64,000 nt of DNA, taken from Acidaminobacter sp. JC074. GTDB taxonomy: Bacteria; Bacillota; Clostridia; Peptostreptococcales; Acidaminobacteraceae. Each line of letters opens with the position of its first letter. Positions within the stretch are counted from its first letter, which is position 1. The stretch covers positions 31,402 through 95,401 of the forward strand of contig NZ_VANV01000025.1 of assembly GCF_022496765.1 (NCBI RefSeq). Direction: 5' to 3'. Below the pieces are notes generated by a model. That model saw only the letters and a list, made by a program, of their open reading frames with translations. It ran no database searches and had not been told where the DNA came from. Positions 7,610-20,100 of the stretch are shown piece by piece. A program made the position numbers and the translations under genes.

Positions 7610-8356
7610 ATGAATGATTATATGATAGAAGGTAGAAATCCAGTTTTAGAAGCCATTCAATCTGGCAGAGACATTAACAAGCTTATGATTGCAAGTGGTA
7701 ATAAGGAAGGTTCTATTAAAAAAATTATAGCTCAGGCTAAAGAAAAGGGCATTGTCATTTCTTATGTAGACAGACATAAGATCAATTCTCTTAGTCAATC
7801 AGACAACCATCAAGGTGTCATTGCTTTTGTAGCAGCTTATGACTACATGCCACTTGACCAGATGATTGCAAGTATTAAAGAAAAGGGCGAAGTACCCTTT
7901 ATTATAGTATTGGATGAAATCAATGATCCTCATAACTTGGGTTCTATTATGAGAACAGCAGATGCTGTTGGTGCTCATGGCATTGTGATTCCTAAAAGAC
8001 GTGCAGTAGGCTTAACGCCGGTTGTAGCAAAAACATCTGCAGGAGCTATTGAATATGTGCCCGTTGCAAGAGTTACAAACCTGGCAAGAGCCATTGACGA
8101 GTTAAAAGAGCATAATATTTGGGTTGCTGGTGCTGATATGGCTGGTGAACAAACGCATTTTCAAGCCAACTTTACTGGTGGCATTGCTCTTGTTATGGGG
8201 AATGAAGGTAAGGGACTCAGTCGTTTGGTAAAAGAAAAGTGTGACTTCTTAGTCAACATTCCTATGATTGGTAAGGTTTCTTCATTAAATGCTTCAGTAG
8301 CGGCATCTGTCATTATGTATGAAATCTTCAAGCAAAGGCAAGCTAATGAACAATAG
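7610..8356 (+). CDS. rlmB: 23S rRNA (guanosine-2251-2'-O)-methyltransferase family protein
   Basis: SpoU/TrmH-class SAM-dependent 2'-O-ribose methyltransferase of 248 residues. It has an N-terminal substrate-binding domain (to about 75) and a knotted catalytic domain with the three signature motifs NDPHNLGSIMRTADA, MGNEGKGLS and SLNASVAASV. It begins on the base after the thyX stop. Position before yacP and sigH is conserved in Firmicutes and supports the RlmB assignment rather than another SpoU paralogue. Confidence 0.92.
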   Translation: MNDYMIEGRNPVLEAIQSGRDINKLMIASGNKEGSIKKIIAQAKEKGIVISYVDRHKINSLSQSDNHQGVIAFVAAYDYMPLDQMIASIKEKGEVPFIIVLDEINDPHNLGSIMRTADAVGAHGIVIPKRRAVGLTPVVAKTSAGAIEYVPVARVTNLARAIDELKEHNIWVAGADMAGEQTHFQANFTGGIALVMGNEGKGLSRLVKEKCDFLVNIPMIGKVSSLNASVAASVIMYEIFKQRQANEQ

Positions 8357-8873
8357 AAAAACCATTTTATTTGTAGATGGTTACAATGTCTTAAATGCAT
8401 GGCCTGAACTTAAGCTTATTCTAGAGGATGACTTTGAGGGGGCTAGAGAAAAACTCAATGACTACATGCATGAATACGCGTCATATTATGGCGAGGAAGT
8501 TTATGTGGTTTATGATGCTTATTTAACAAATGCTAAGAAGGCACATGTAGAAAGCTATGGTCATTTGCATGTGGTCTACACAAAAGAAAACCAGACAGCA
8601 GATTCTTATATAGAAAGACAAGTGAAACTCTTGTCTGAAGATGTAAGAATCATGATTAAGGTAGCAACTTCTGATTGGGTTCAGCAAAGACAAATTCTTG
8701 GCTCTGGTGGCATTCGTTTAACGCCTTGGGAATTAAAAGATAAATGTGCTAGAATAAGAAGGAAGATTGAACATCGACACAGAATGGCTGAAGAAGCGGC
8801 TTCTAAGGAGCCGTCGGGCCACCAATCTTTAAGAAATCTAGATAAATTACTGGAAATCAGAAAAAATAATTAA
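8346..8873 (+). CDS. yacP: NYN-domain RNase-like protein YacP
   Basis: The protein has 175 residues with a PIN-like NYN nuclease fold. The N-terminal FVDGYNVLNAW supplies one acidic metal ligand; further acidic positions are in VYDAY and NQTADSYIE. The C-terminal third is basic (RIRRKIEHRHRM), suited to RNA binding. Bacillus YacP/Rae1 cuts mRNA in the ribosomal A site, which is the likely role by orthology. ATG 8346 overlaps the end of rlmB by 11 bases; an upstream in-frame start would lie inside rlmB and lacks a ribosome site. Confidence 0.88.
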   Translation: MNNRKTILFVDGYNVLNAWPELKLILEDDFEGAREKLNDYMHEYASYYGEEVYVVYDAYLTNAKKAHVESYGHLHVVYTKENQTADSYIERQVKLLSEDVRIMIKVATSDWVQQRQILGSGGIRLTPWELKDKCARIRRKIEHRHRMAEEAASKEPSGHQSLRNLDKLLEIRKNN

Positions 8874-8908
8874 ATTGGGTATTTACTTATTAGCGAGGAG
8901 TGATTATA

Positions 8909-9565
8909 ATGAGTTCTGGTGCTTCTGCAAAATACATCAAAAATGAGGACTATGAAACCATGCCAGACGAGCTGGTGGTTGTATGGGCCAATGAAGGTGA
9001 TACTTTTGCACTTGACTATCTAATTAGAAAATATAAGAATATTGTAAGAGCAAAAGCCAGATCCTATTTTCTGATTGGTGCAGATCCGGAAGATATCATT
9101 CAGGAAGGTATGATTGGTTTGTTTAAGGCCATTAGAGATTATAATGTTGATAAAAACGATAATTTTAAAGCCTTTGCTGAGTTGTGTATCAAGAGACAGA
9201 TCATTACAGCCATAAAATCTGCTACTCGCCAAAAACACATTCCGCTTAATTCTTATGTGTCATTAAGTAAGCCCATATTTGATGATGAGTCGGAGAGAAC
9301 ACTTTTAGATGTTCTTAAGGGAAGACATTCGATGAATCCAGAAACGCTCTACATCACAAGAGAAGAAATCACTTCTATTAAAGACAAAATAGGAAAAATA
9401 CTTAGTAAGTTCGAATGGAAAGTGCTGACCTATTACTTGGAAGGTCATTCATACCAAGAAATTGCTAATGATTTGGAGAAACCGCTTAAGTCGATTGACA
9501 ATGCACTCCAAAGGGTTAAGAAGAAAATTGAGAAGTATTTGGAAGTTGATTTCGATTTTAATTAA
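8909..9565 (+). CDS. sigH: RNA polymerase sigma-H factor
   Basis: Sigma-70-family factor of 218 residues that in endospore formers directs early sporulation and stationary-phase genes. Region 2 is clear (EDIIQEGMIGLFKAIRDYN) and region 4 ends with a helix-turn-helix (HSYQEIANDLEKPLKSIDNA). ATG 8909 is chosen because AGGAG at 8896-8900 is eight bases away; GTG 8900 overlaps that site. It sits between yacP and rpmG-secE-nusG as in Bacillus and clostridia. Its presence supports a spore-forming ancestry. Confidence 0.94.
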   Translation: MSSGASAKYIKNEDYETMPDELVVVWANEGDTFALDYLIRKYKNIVRAKARSYFLIGADPEDIIQEGMIGLFKAIRDYNVDKNDNFKAFAELCIKRQIITAIKSATRQKHIPLNSYVSLSKPIFDDESERTLLDVLKGRHSMNPETLYITREEITSIKDKIGKILSKFEWKVLTYYLEGHSYQEIANDLEKPLKSIDNALQRVKKKIEKYLEVDFDFN

Positions 9566-9591
9566 GTCATTTAAAATACAAGGTACCTATG

Positions 9592-9620
9592 TTGACAATT
9601 TGAAATTAGTGTGTTAACTT
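9592..9620 (+). promoter_or_regulatory. Promoter of rpmG-secE-nusG-rplK-rplA
   Basis: TTGACA (9592-9597), 17 bases, TAACTT (9615-9620) preceded by TGT, an extended -10 element. Confidence 0.65.
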
Positions 9621-9683
9621 AATAAGGTAACGGTATTTTGGATACGTGTATATAAATATCTAAAAGGGTAGGAGGTGTCTGAC

Positions 9684-9833
9684 ATGAGAGTAAAAATTAC
9701 TTTAGCTTGTCAAGAGTGTAAGCAAAGAAACTATAACACTACAAAAAACAAGAAAAATAATCCGGATAGATTAGAACTTAAAAAGTATTGTAGATTCTGT
9801 AAGACTCATACAAACCATAAAGAAACTAAATAG
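9684..9833 (+). CDS. rpmG: Ribosomal protein bL33, zinc form
   Basis: A 49-residue large-subunit protein. Two CxxC pairs, CQEC and CRFC, bind zinc, so this is the C+ paralogue used when zinc is sufficient. The rest is rich in Lys and Asn. ATG follows GGAGGTG at 9671-9677. First gene of the rpmG-secE-nusG transcript. Confidence 0.95.
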   Translation: MRVKITLACQECKQRNYNTTKNKKNNPDRLELKKYCRFCKTHTNHKETK

Positions 9834-9850
9834 TTTAAGGATGTGAGAAA

Positions 9851-10045
9851 ATGGCTGTACAAACTAAGAAAAAAACAAGCTGGTTCAAATCTATTAGGAT
9901 GGAACTAAAGAAAGTAAGTTGGCCAAATAGGAAAGAAGTTGGTCAATACACGGCGGTTGTATTTGGTATGTGTGTTGCTGTAGGCGTACTTATTGCTGCA
10001 TGTGACGCTGTATTTGGTTTTTTATTCAGAGCAATCGTTGGTTAA
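9851..10045 (+). CDS. secE: Preprotein translocase subunit SecE
   Basis: The minimal 64-residue SecE of Gram-positives: a basic amphipathic segment with the conserved ELKKVSWPNRKE (about residues 18-29) and one transmembrane helix (about 36-60). It clamps SecY (secY is at 34.9 kb) in the SecYEG channel. Position before nusG is conserved. Confidence 0.96.
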   Translation: MAVQTKKKTSWFKSIRMELKKVSWPNRKEVGQYTAVVFGMCVAVGVLIAACDAVFGFLFRAIVG

Positions 10046-10102
10046 TTACAACTACATTATGAAGAAAGGGGGCAGAGTGTTACAGTAGTAGCACTATTCA
10101 GT

Positions 10103-10621
10103 ATGTCAAAAGAAGCTAAATGGTATGTTGTTCATACGTACTCGGGTCATGAGAACAAAGTAAAAGCTAATATCGAGAAAATCGTAGAGAACAGAGGAAA
10201 GAATGACCTTATCTTAGAAGTTGCTGTGCCTACCGAAGATATAGTTGAAATTAAAAACGGTAAGAAGAAAGTCAAGCAAAGAAAGATATTCCCAGGTTAT
10301 TGTCTAGTTAAAATGGTTATGACAGATGAGTCATGGTACATTGTTAGAAATACAAGAGGTGTAACAGGCTTTGTTGGACCGGAATCTAAGCCAATACCAC
10401 TGACTGAAGAAGAAATTCAGAAGATGGGTATTGAAAAGCACATTGTTGAAATTGATGTTGTTGAAGGTGACAGCATTAAGGTTGTTTCAGGTCCTTTTGA
10501 AGGATTTGAAGGTATTGTTAAAGAAGTAAACATGGAAAAGCAAATTTTACATGTTTCGATTTCGATGTTCGGAAGAGAAACACCTGTAGAACTTGACTTT
10601 ATTCAAGTTGAAAAATTATAA
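10103..10621 (+). CDS. nusG: Transcription elongation/termination factor NusG
   Basis: The product has 172 residues: an NGN domain (WYVVHTYSGHENKVKANIE at the start) and a C-terminal KOW domain (about residues 120-150, GDSIKVVSGPFEGFEGIV). It binds RNA polymerase clamp helices and couples it to ribosomes or modulates pausing. ATG 10103 gives the usual N-terminus, but there is no ribosome site next to it. The GGGGG-type site at 10068-10072 is about 30 bases upstream, and no in-frame alternative start lies between. Confidence 0.95.
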   Translation: MSKEAKWYVVHTYSGHENKVKANIEKIVENRGKNDLILEVAVPTEDIVEIKNGKKKVKQRKIFPGYCLVKMVMTDESWYIVRNTRGVTGFVGPESKPIPLTEEEIQKMGIEKHIVEIDVVEGDSIKVVSGPFEGFEGIVKEVNMEKQILHVSISMFGRETPVELDFIQVEKL

Positions 10622-10653
10622 TATCAAATTTATTTTGAGGAGGTGAAATCAAA

Positions 10654-11079
10654 ATGGCTAAGAAATTGGTAAGTTTGGTTAAATTACAAATTCCTGCAGG
10701 TAAGGCGACTCCAGCACCACCAGTTGGTTCTGCGTTAGGTCCACACGGTCTTAACATCATGCAATTCTGTAAAGAGTTCAACGCAAAGACTGCAGATCAA
10801 CCAGGAATGATTATTCCAGTTGTAATCAGTGTATATCAAGATAGATCATACACATTTATCACTAAGACTCCACCTGCTGCAGTATTATTAAAGAAAGCTG
10901 CTAAGATTGACAAGGCTTCTGGTGAGCCTCATAAGGTGAAGGTTGCTACTATTACTAAAGCACAATGTCAAGAAATCGCAGAGATTAAGAAAGAAGACTT
11001 AAACGCTGCAAACATCGAGACTGCTACTAGCATGATCATGGGTACTGCTAGATCAATGGGTATCGTAGTAGAAGGTTAA
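10654..11079 (+). CDS. rplK: Ribosomal protein uL11
   Basis: 141 residues. Part of the GTPase-associated stalk base with 23S rRNA; contacts EF-G and RelA. The proline-rich linker and N-domain (GKATPAPPVGSALGPHG) that form the thiostrepton site are intact. Good GAGGAGGTG ribosome site. Followed by rplA after 56 bases. Confidence 0.97.
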   Translation: MAKKLVSLVKLQIPAGKATPAPPVGSALGPHGLNIMQFCKEFNAKTADQPGMIIPVVISVYQDRSYTFITKTPPAAVLLKKAAKIDKASGEPHKVKVATITKAQCQEIAEIKKEDLNAANIETATSMIMGTARSMGIVVEG

Positions 11080-11135
11080 TTACAAGTATAAGTCAAGTGG
11101 GAGACGTTAGTCGATAGAACCACGAGGAGGACTAA

Positions 11136-11828
11136 ATGGCAAAATTAAGCAAGAAATATGCTGATGCTATGAAAAAAATCGATAAGTCTAAATTATACGA
11201 TGTAGACGAAGCGGTAGCTTTATTAAAAGACATAGCTAAAGCTAAATTTGATGAAACTGTAGAAGTTCATTACAAAATGGGTGTTGATGGTAGACATGCT
11301 GATCAACAAATTAGAGGTGCAATTGTATTACCTCACGGTACTGGTAACTCAAAGAAGGTACTAGTAATCGCTAAAGGCGAAAAAGCTGAAGAAGCTAAAG
11401 CAGCTGGCGCTGACTTCGTTGGTGCTGAAGATATGGTAGAAAAGATTCAAAAGGAAAACTGGTTCGATTACGATGTAATCGTTGCGACTCCTGATATGAT
11501 GGGTCTTATCGGTCGTTTAGGTAGAGTGTTAGGTCCTAAAGGTTTAATGCCAAACCCTAAGTCTGGTACAGTAACATTCGATCTTACTAAAGCTGTTAAC
11601 GAAATCAAAGCTGGTAAAGTTGAGTACAGATTAGATAAAACTAATATTATCCACTGTTCAGTTGGTAAGATTTCTTTCGAGAACGATAAGTTAGTTGAAA
11701 ACTTAAACGCTCTTACTGAAGCTATCAACAAAGCTAGACCTGCTGCAGCAAAAGGTACTTACTTAAGATCTGTAGTTATTACTTCAACTATGAGTCCTGG
11801 TATCAAATTAAACGCTGCAAAATTATAA
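11136..11828 (+). CDS. rplA: Ribosomal protein uL1
   Basis: 230 residues, the L1 stalk protein that helps eject deacylated tRNA from the E site. The family signature around GLMPNPKSGTV is present. ATG follows CGAGGAGG. It ends the transcript before a new promoter for rplJ; no terminator is evident between them. Confidence 0.97.
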   Translation: MAKLSKKYADAMKKIDKSKLYDVDEAVALLKDIAKAKFDETVEVHYKMGVDGRHADQQIRGAIVLPHGTGNSKKVLVIAKGEKAEEAKAAGADFVGAEDMVEKIQKENWFDYDVIVATPDMMGLIGRLGRVLGPKGLMPNPKSGTVTFDLTKAVNEIKAGKVEYRLDKTNIIHCSVGKISFENDKLVENLNALTEAINKARPAAAKGTYLRSVVITSTMSPGIKLNAAKL

Positions 11829-11843
11829 AGTTTAAAAATTGAG

Positions 11844-11872
11844 TTGACATTGTTTCACTTAAGTGTTAAACT
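11844..11872 (+). promoter_or_regulatory. Promoter of rplJ-rplL
   Basis: TTGACA (11844-11849), 17 bases, TAAACT (11867-11872) with an extended TGT in front. Confidence 0.7.
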
Positions 11873-11884
11873 TCATAAAGAAAT

Positions 11885-11995
11885 TAAATACGAGTATTCA
11901 CCAAAGACAGTAGGGGCTTCGGCTTAATTATCCTACCGAGGTATAAATAGATTTTTATGATACCCCTTTGTCTTTGCAGAGGGGTTTTTTATTGA
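11885..11995 (+). promoter_or_regulatory. L10 leader, ribosomal-protein autoregulatory attenuator
   Basis: The leader carries the Firmicute L10-binding pattern (AAAGACAGTAGG at 11903-11914 and TCCTACCGAGGT at 11931-11942). It is followed by an intrinsic terminator (ACCCCTTTG / AGAGGGGT region 11962-11984, then six T). By analogy with Bacillus, L10 with L12 binds the leader and favours the terminator when in excess over rRNA. Confidence 0.85.
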
Positions 11996-12034
11996 TATCG
12001 GTGAATCCATAAATCTAAACGAGGAGGTGGACGA

Positions 12035-12622
12035 ATGTCTCAGAACTTTGAAAACAAAAAAGTTAAAGTAGAAGAAATTCGCGAAAAGTTTTCAAATGCC
12101 AAGTCGGCAATTCTTGTTGATTACAGAGGTCTTACAGTATCAGAAGCTACTGATTTAAGAACGAAGTTTAGAGAAGCTGGCGTTGAGTATAAAGTTTACA
12201 AGAACAACTTAATGAAATTAGCTATTAAGGATAGTTCGTTTGAAGGTTTAACAGCAGACTTAGCTGGTCCAAGTGCAGTAGCATTTGGTTACGAAGATCC
12301 TGTTACACCTGCAAAGATCGTTAAAGACTTTGCGAAAGACCATGAAAATTTAGAATTAAAAGCTGGTGTTGTTGAAGGCGAGTACTATGACAATGCTAAA
12401 ATTATTGAAATCGCTGACATTCCATCTAGAGAAGTATTACTTTCTAGACTTGTTGGTTCATTCCAAGCTCCTATCTCAAACTTTGCTTACTTAGTAAAGA
12501 ATATTGTAGATAAGAGAGTTGAAGAAGGCGAAGAGGCTCCAGTTGAAGAAGCTGCTCCTGCAGAAGCTCCAGCTGAGGAAAACGTAGAACAAGCTGAAGC
12601 TGCTCCTGCAGAAGAAGCATAA
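12035..12622 (+). CDS. rplJ: Ribosomal protein uL10
   Basis: 195 residues, base of the L7/L12 stalk. Residues 1-165 match the normal family. The end is an extra tail of about 30 residues made almost only of Glu, Ala and Pro (from EEGEEAPVEEAAP), after the L12-binding helices. Such an acidic tail is unusual in length compared with the common 165-175-residue form. Ribosome site GAGGAGGTGG. Autoregulated through the leader above. Confidence 0.95.
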   Translation: MSQNFENKKVKVEEIREKFSNAKSAILVDYRGLTVSEATDLRTKFREAGVEYKVYKNNLMKLAIKDSSFEGLTADLAGPSAVAFGYEDPVTPAKIVKDFAKDHENLELKAGVVEGEYYDNAKIIEIADIPSREVLLSRLVGSFQAPISNFAYLVKNIVDKRVEEGEEAPVEEAAPAEAPAEENVEQAEAAPAEEA

Positions 12623-12640
12623 TAATTTCGGAGGTGTATT

Positions 12641-13009
12641 ATGAACAAAGAGCAAATTATTGAAGCAATTAAGGAAATGACTGTATTAGAGCTTAACGAA
12701 TTAGTTAAAGCTTGTGAAGAAGAGTTTGGCGTATCAGCTGCTGCTCCTGTAGTTATGGCTGCAGGTGGTGGAGATGCTGCTGGTGGTGCTGCTGAGCAAA
12801 CTGAATTTGACGTAGTATTAGCTAACGCTGGTGCTAAGAAGATCGGTGTTATCAAGGTAGTTAGAGAAATCACTGGTTTAGGTCTTAAAGAAGCTAAAGC
12901 ATTAGTTGATGGCGCTCCAAATGCAATCAAAGAAGGCGTAGCTAAAGAAGAAGCAGAAGCAATGAAAGCTAAGTTAGAAGAAGCTGGTGCTGCTGTAGAA
13001 CTTAAGTAA
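12641..13009 (+). CDS. rplL: Ribosomal protein bL12
   Basis: 122 residues. N-terminal dimerisation helices, Ala/Gly hinge (about residues 34-52) and C-terminal factor-binding domain (KIGVIKVVREITGLGLKEAK). Several copies bind the L10 tail helices and recruit EF-Tu, EF-G and IF2. It follows rplJ by 18 bases and ends in a strong terminator. Confidence 0.97.
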   Translation: MNKEQIIEAIKEMTVLELNELVKACEEEFGVSAAAPVVMAAGGGDAAGGAAEQTEFDVVLANAGAKKIGVIKVVREITGLGLKEAKALVDGAPNAIKEGVAKEEAEAMKAKLEEAGAAVELK

Positions 13010-13029
13010 TCAATACTTAAATTTTATAA

Positions 13030-13059
13030 ATGGATTTCAGTAATGGAATCCATTTTTTT
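13030..13059 (+). terminator. Terminator after rplL
   Basis: ATGGATT pairs with AATCCAT around loop CAGTAATG, followed by seven T. Separates rplJL from rpoBC. Confidence 0.9.
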
Positions 13060-13174
13060 CTTTAAAAGACCTTTTTATTGATACTGTAATCTCCTGCTTT
13101 TAAAAGGAGATTATCATTATGTGAAACTGTGTTTCAAGTATTAATAAAGAGGTATAATATTTACGAAAAAATCG

Positions 13175-13203
13175 TTGACTAACAACATGATATATGTTAT
13201 AGT
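13175..13203 (+). promoter_or_regulatory. Promoter of rpoB-rpoC
   Basis: TTGACT (13175-13180), 17 bases, TATAGT (13198-13203) with extended TGT. Gives rpoBC its own transcription start after the rplL terminator. Confidence 0.75.
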
Positions 13204-13211
13204 TTTAAAAT

Positions 13212-13285
13212 GGCATAAGTAGCGATATGTCTTTTTGCGCGTGCAAAAATATATGCTATGAATCCTATTTATGCCGTGGTTTTTT
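13212..13285 (+). promoter_or_regulatory. Structured rpoB leader, possible attenuator
   Basis: A long stem-loop starting a few bases after the predicted transcription start: GGCATAA (13212-13218) with TTATGCC (13269-13275), TAGC with GCTA, ATAT with ATAT, and TTTTTGC (13232-13238) with GCAAAAA (13243-13249) around loop GCGT. GTGG and six T follow, so it resembles a terminator. About 65 unpaired bases separate it from the rpoB ribosome site. The nature of any regulator is unknown. Confidence 0.65.
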
Positions 13286-13349
13286 AACGTATAGAGAAGT
13301 AATTTCTCTTAAAATAACAACAAATTTATGCTTAAGGGGTGAACAGTTG

Positions 13350-17072
<3,723 letters not shown>

Positions 17073-17131
17073 TGGTAGCAGCTACGGCTGCTCCATAAGT
17101 GAAGCGATTACTTATGAAGGGAGCGAAAATC

Positions 17132-20100
17132 TTGCTAGAGTTTGATAATTTTGATTCCATAAAAATTCGATTAGCCTCTCCTGAAAAGATCAGAAGCTGG
17201 TCTCGAGGAGAAGTTAAAAAGCCGGAAACTATCAACTACAGAACTTTAAAGCCTGAAAAAGAAGGTTTGTTCTGTGAAAAAATATTTGGACCTACAAAGG
17301 ACTGGGAATGTCATTGTGGTAAATACAAAAGAGTACGTTATAAAGGCGTAATCTGTGATCGTTGTGGTGTTGAAGTAACAAGAGCTAAAGTACGTCGTGA
17401 GAGAATGGGCCATATTGAATTAGCGGCACCTGTATCTCATATCTGGTACTTCAGAGGGATTCCATCTAAGATGGGTATCTTACTTGATATGTCACCTAGA
17501 TCATTAGAGAAAATTTTATACTTTGCAGCTTACATTGTAACAGATGCTGGTGATACAGCACTTTCTTACAAGCAAGTATTATCAGAAAAAGAATATGCTG
17601 ATGCCAGAGAGCAATACGGCGGTAGATTCAAAGCTGGTATGGGTGCAGAGTCTGTAAGAAAAATCTTACAACAACTTGACCTAGATTCTTTAAGAGAAGA
17701 GTTAAAAGCTCAATATCAAGAAGCAACTGGTCAAAAGAAAGTTAAATTAATTAGAAGATTAGAAGTTGTAGACAACTTTAGAGAATCTGGCAACAGCCCT
17801 GATTGGATGATCATGGACGTTGTACCAGTTATCCCACCTGATTTAAGACCTATGGTTCAATTAGATGGTGGTCGTTTTGCAACATCTGACTTAAATGACT
17901 TATATAGAAGAGTTATTAATAGAAACAACCGTCTTAAGAGACTTTTAGAATTAGGTGCTCCTGATATCATCGTAAGAAATGAAAAGCGTATGCTTCAAGA
18001 AGCTGTGGATTCATTAATTGACAATGGTAGAAGAGGCCGTCCTGTAACAGGTCCTGGTAACAGACCACTTAGATCTTTATCAGACATGTTAAAAGGTAAG
18101 CAGGGTCGATTCAGACAAAACTTATTAGGTAAGCGTGTTGACTACTCTGGCCGTTCGGTTATCGTAGTTGGTCCATCACTTAAGTTCTACCAGTGTGGTT
18201 TACCTAAGAAAATGGCACTTGAGCTATTTAAGCCATTTGTTATGAAGCGTCTTGTTCAAGAAGAAATTGTTCATAACATTAAATCAGCTAAGAGAATGGT
18301 GGAAAGAGGTAAGCCTGAGGTATGGCCAATCGTTGAGGATGTTATTAAGAATCATCCAGTACTGCTTAACAGAGCACCGACACTTCATAGACTTGGTATC
18401 CAAGCATTTGAACCGGTACTAGTTGATGGTAAAGCGATTAGACTTCACCCACTTGTGTGTACTGCTTACAACGCCGATTTTGACGGTGACCAGATGGCGG
18501 TTCACGTTCCTTTATCTGTAGAAGCACAAGCAGAAGCAAGATACTTAATGCTTTCTGTTAACAATATTTTAGCACCGAAAGATGGTCTTCCAATTACTAC
18601 TCCTACACAGGATATGGTACTTGGTGCTTACTACCTAACACTTCATCAAGAAGGCGTTCTAGGTGAAGGTAAGATCTTTAAAGATTTTGATGAGATGTAC
18701 ATGGCTTACAGAGCTGGCACAGTTCATCTTCATGCTAAAGTTGGTGTAAGAGTTAAATTACATGATGAAGATTTAGGTCAAATTGTTCACTCTACAGTAG
18801 GTAGATTCATCTTCAATGCTGAATTACCTCAAACTTTAGGTTTTGTTGATAGAGATGAAGATCCATATGGATTAGAAATTGACTACTTATGTACTAAAAA
18901 AGACTTAGAAACAATTATTGCAAGCTGTTATGAGCGTACTGGTAACACAGTTACTGCTAGAATTATGGATGAGATTAAGAATCTAGGTTTTAGATACTCA
19001 ACTCAATCTGCAATCACAGTTGCCGTAGTTGACATGGTTATTCCAGGAAACAAATGGGAAATCGTTGAAGAGTCTAGAAAGAAAGTTGAAAAGTACCAAG
19101 CTGCATTTAAGAGAGGTTTCTTAACTGAAGAAGAAAGATACGAAGGTATCATTCAAACTTGGACGCAAACAACTGAAGATGTAACAAACGAGCTGATGGA
19201 TACAATGCCTCGTTTAAATAATATTAATATCATGGCCCACTCTGGTGCCCGTGGTTCGAGAAACCAGATCAGACAGTTAGGTGCGATGCGTGGTCTTATG
19301 GCCAATGCAACTGGTAAGACGGTAGAGATTCCAATCCTTTCTAACTTCCGTGAAGGTCTGTCGGTTCTTGAGTACTTTATCTCAACAACTGGTGCGAGAA
19401 AGGGTCTTGCCGATACCGCACTTAGAACAGCCGATTCAGGTTACTTAACAAGAAGACTTGTTGATGTTGCTCAGGACGTTATCGTTCGTGAAGTTGACTG
19501 TGGCTCTGAAACAGGTATTGTTGTTAGAGATATCGTAGAAAATGGTCAAGTCATTGAAGGTTTGGCTGAAAGAGTTGAAGGTCGTTACCCAGTTCAAGAT
19601 GTTCTTCATCCTGAAACAGGTCAAGTAGTTGCTTCATCTGAAGTAATGATCAACAAGAAAGTTGCTAAGGCAATTGTAGATGCAGGTATCACTGAAGTAG
19701 AGATTCGTTCAGTTCTTAACTGTGAAGCAGAGTACGGTGTTTGCTGTAAGTGTTACGGTAAAAACCTTGCAACTGGTAAGCCAATGAATATTGGTGAGGC
19801 TGTTGGTACAATCGCAGCTCAATCAATCGGTGAGCCGGGTACACAGTTAACAATGAGAACATTCCATACAGGTGGTGTTGCCGGTGCCGATATCACTCAA
19901 GGTCTTCCTAGAGTTGAGGAGCTTTTCGAAGGTCGTAAGCCAAAAGGTATGGCAGTTATCGCTGAAATCGAAGGTCGCATAAGCTTCCAAGAGACAAGAA
20001 GAAAATTAGAAGTTGTTATTACAAATGATTCTGGTGAATCACATGCTTCTCAAATTGTCTTTGGTTCTCGTTTAAGAGTTCAAGAAGGTGACTACGTAAA

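Noticed and set aside
12487..12930. Minus-strand Ala/Pro/Ser-rich frame across rplJ-rplL
   Set aside because: Shadow of the Ala/Glu-rich coding strand; no ribosome site or homology.
13227..13349. N-terminal extension of RpoB
   Set aside because: The segment is the leader hairpin; the ribosome site and conserved N-terminus place the start at 13350.
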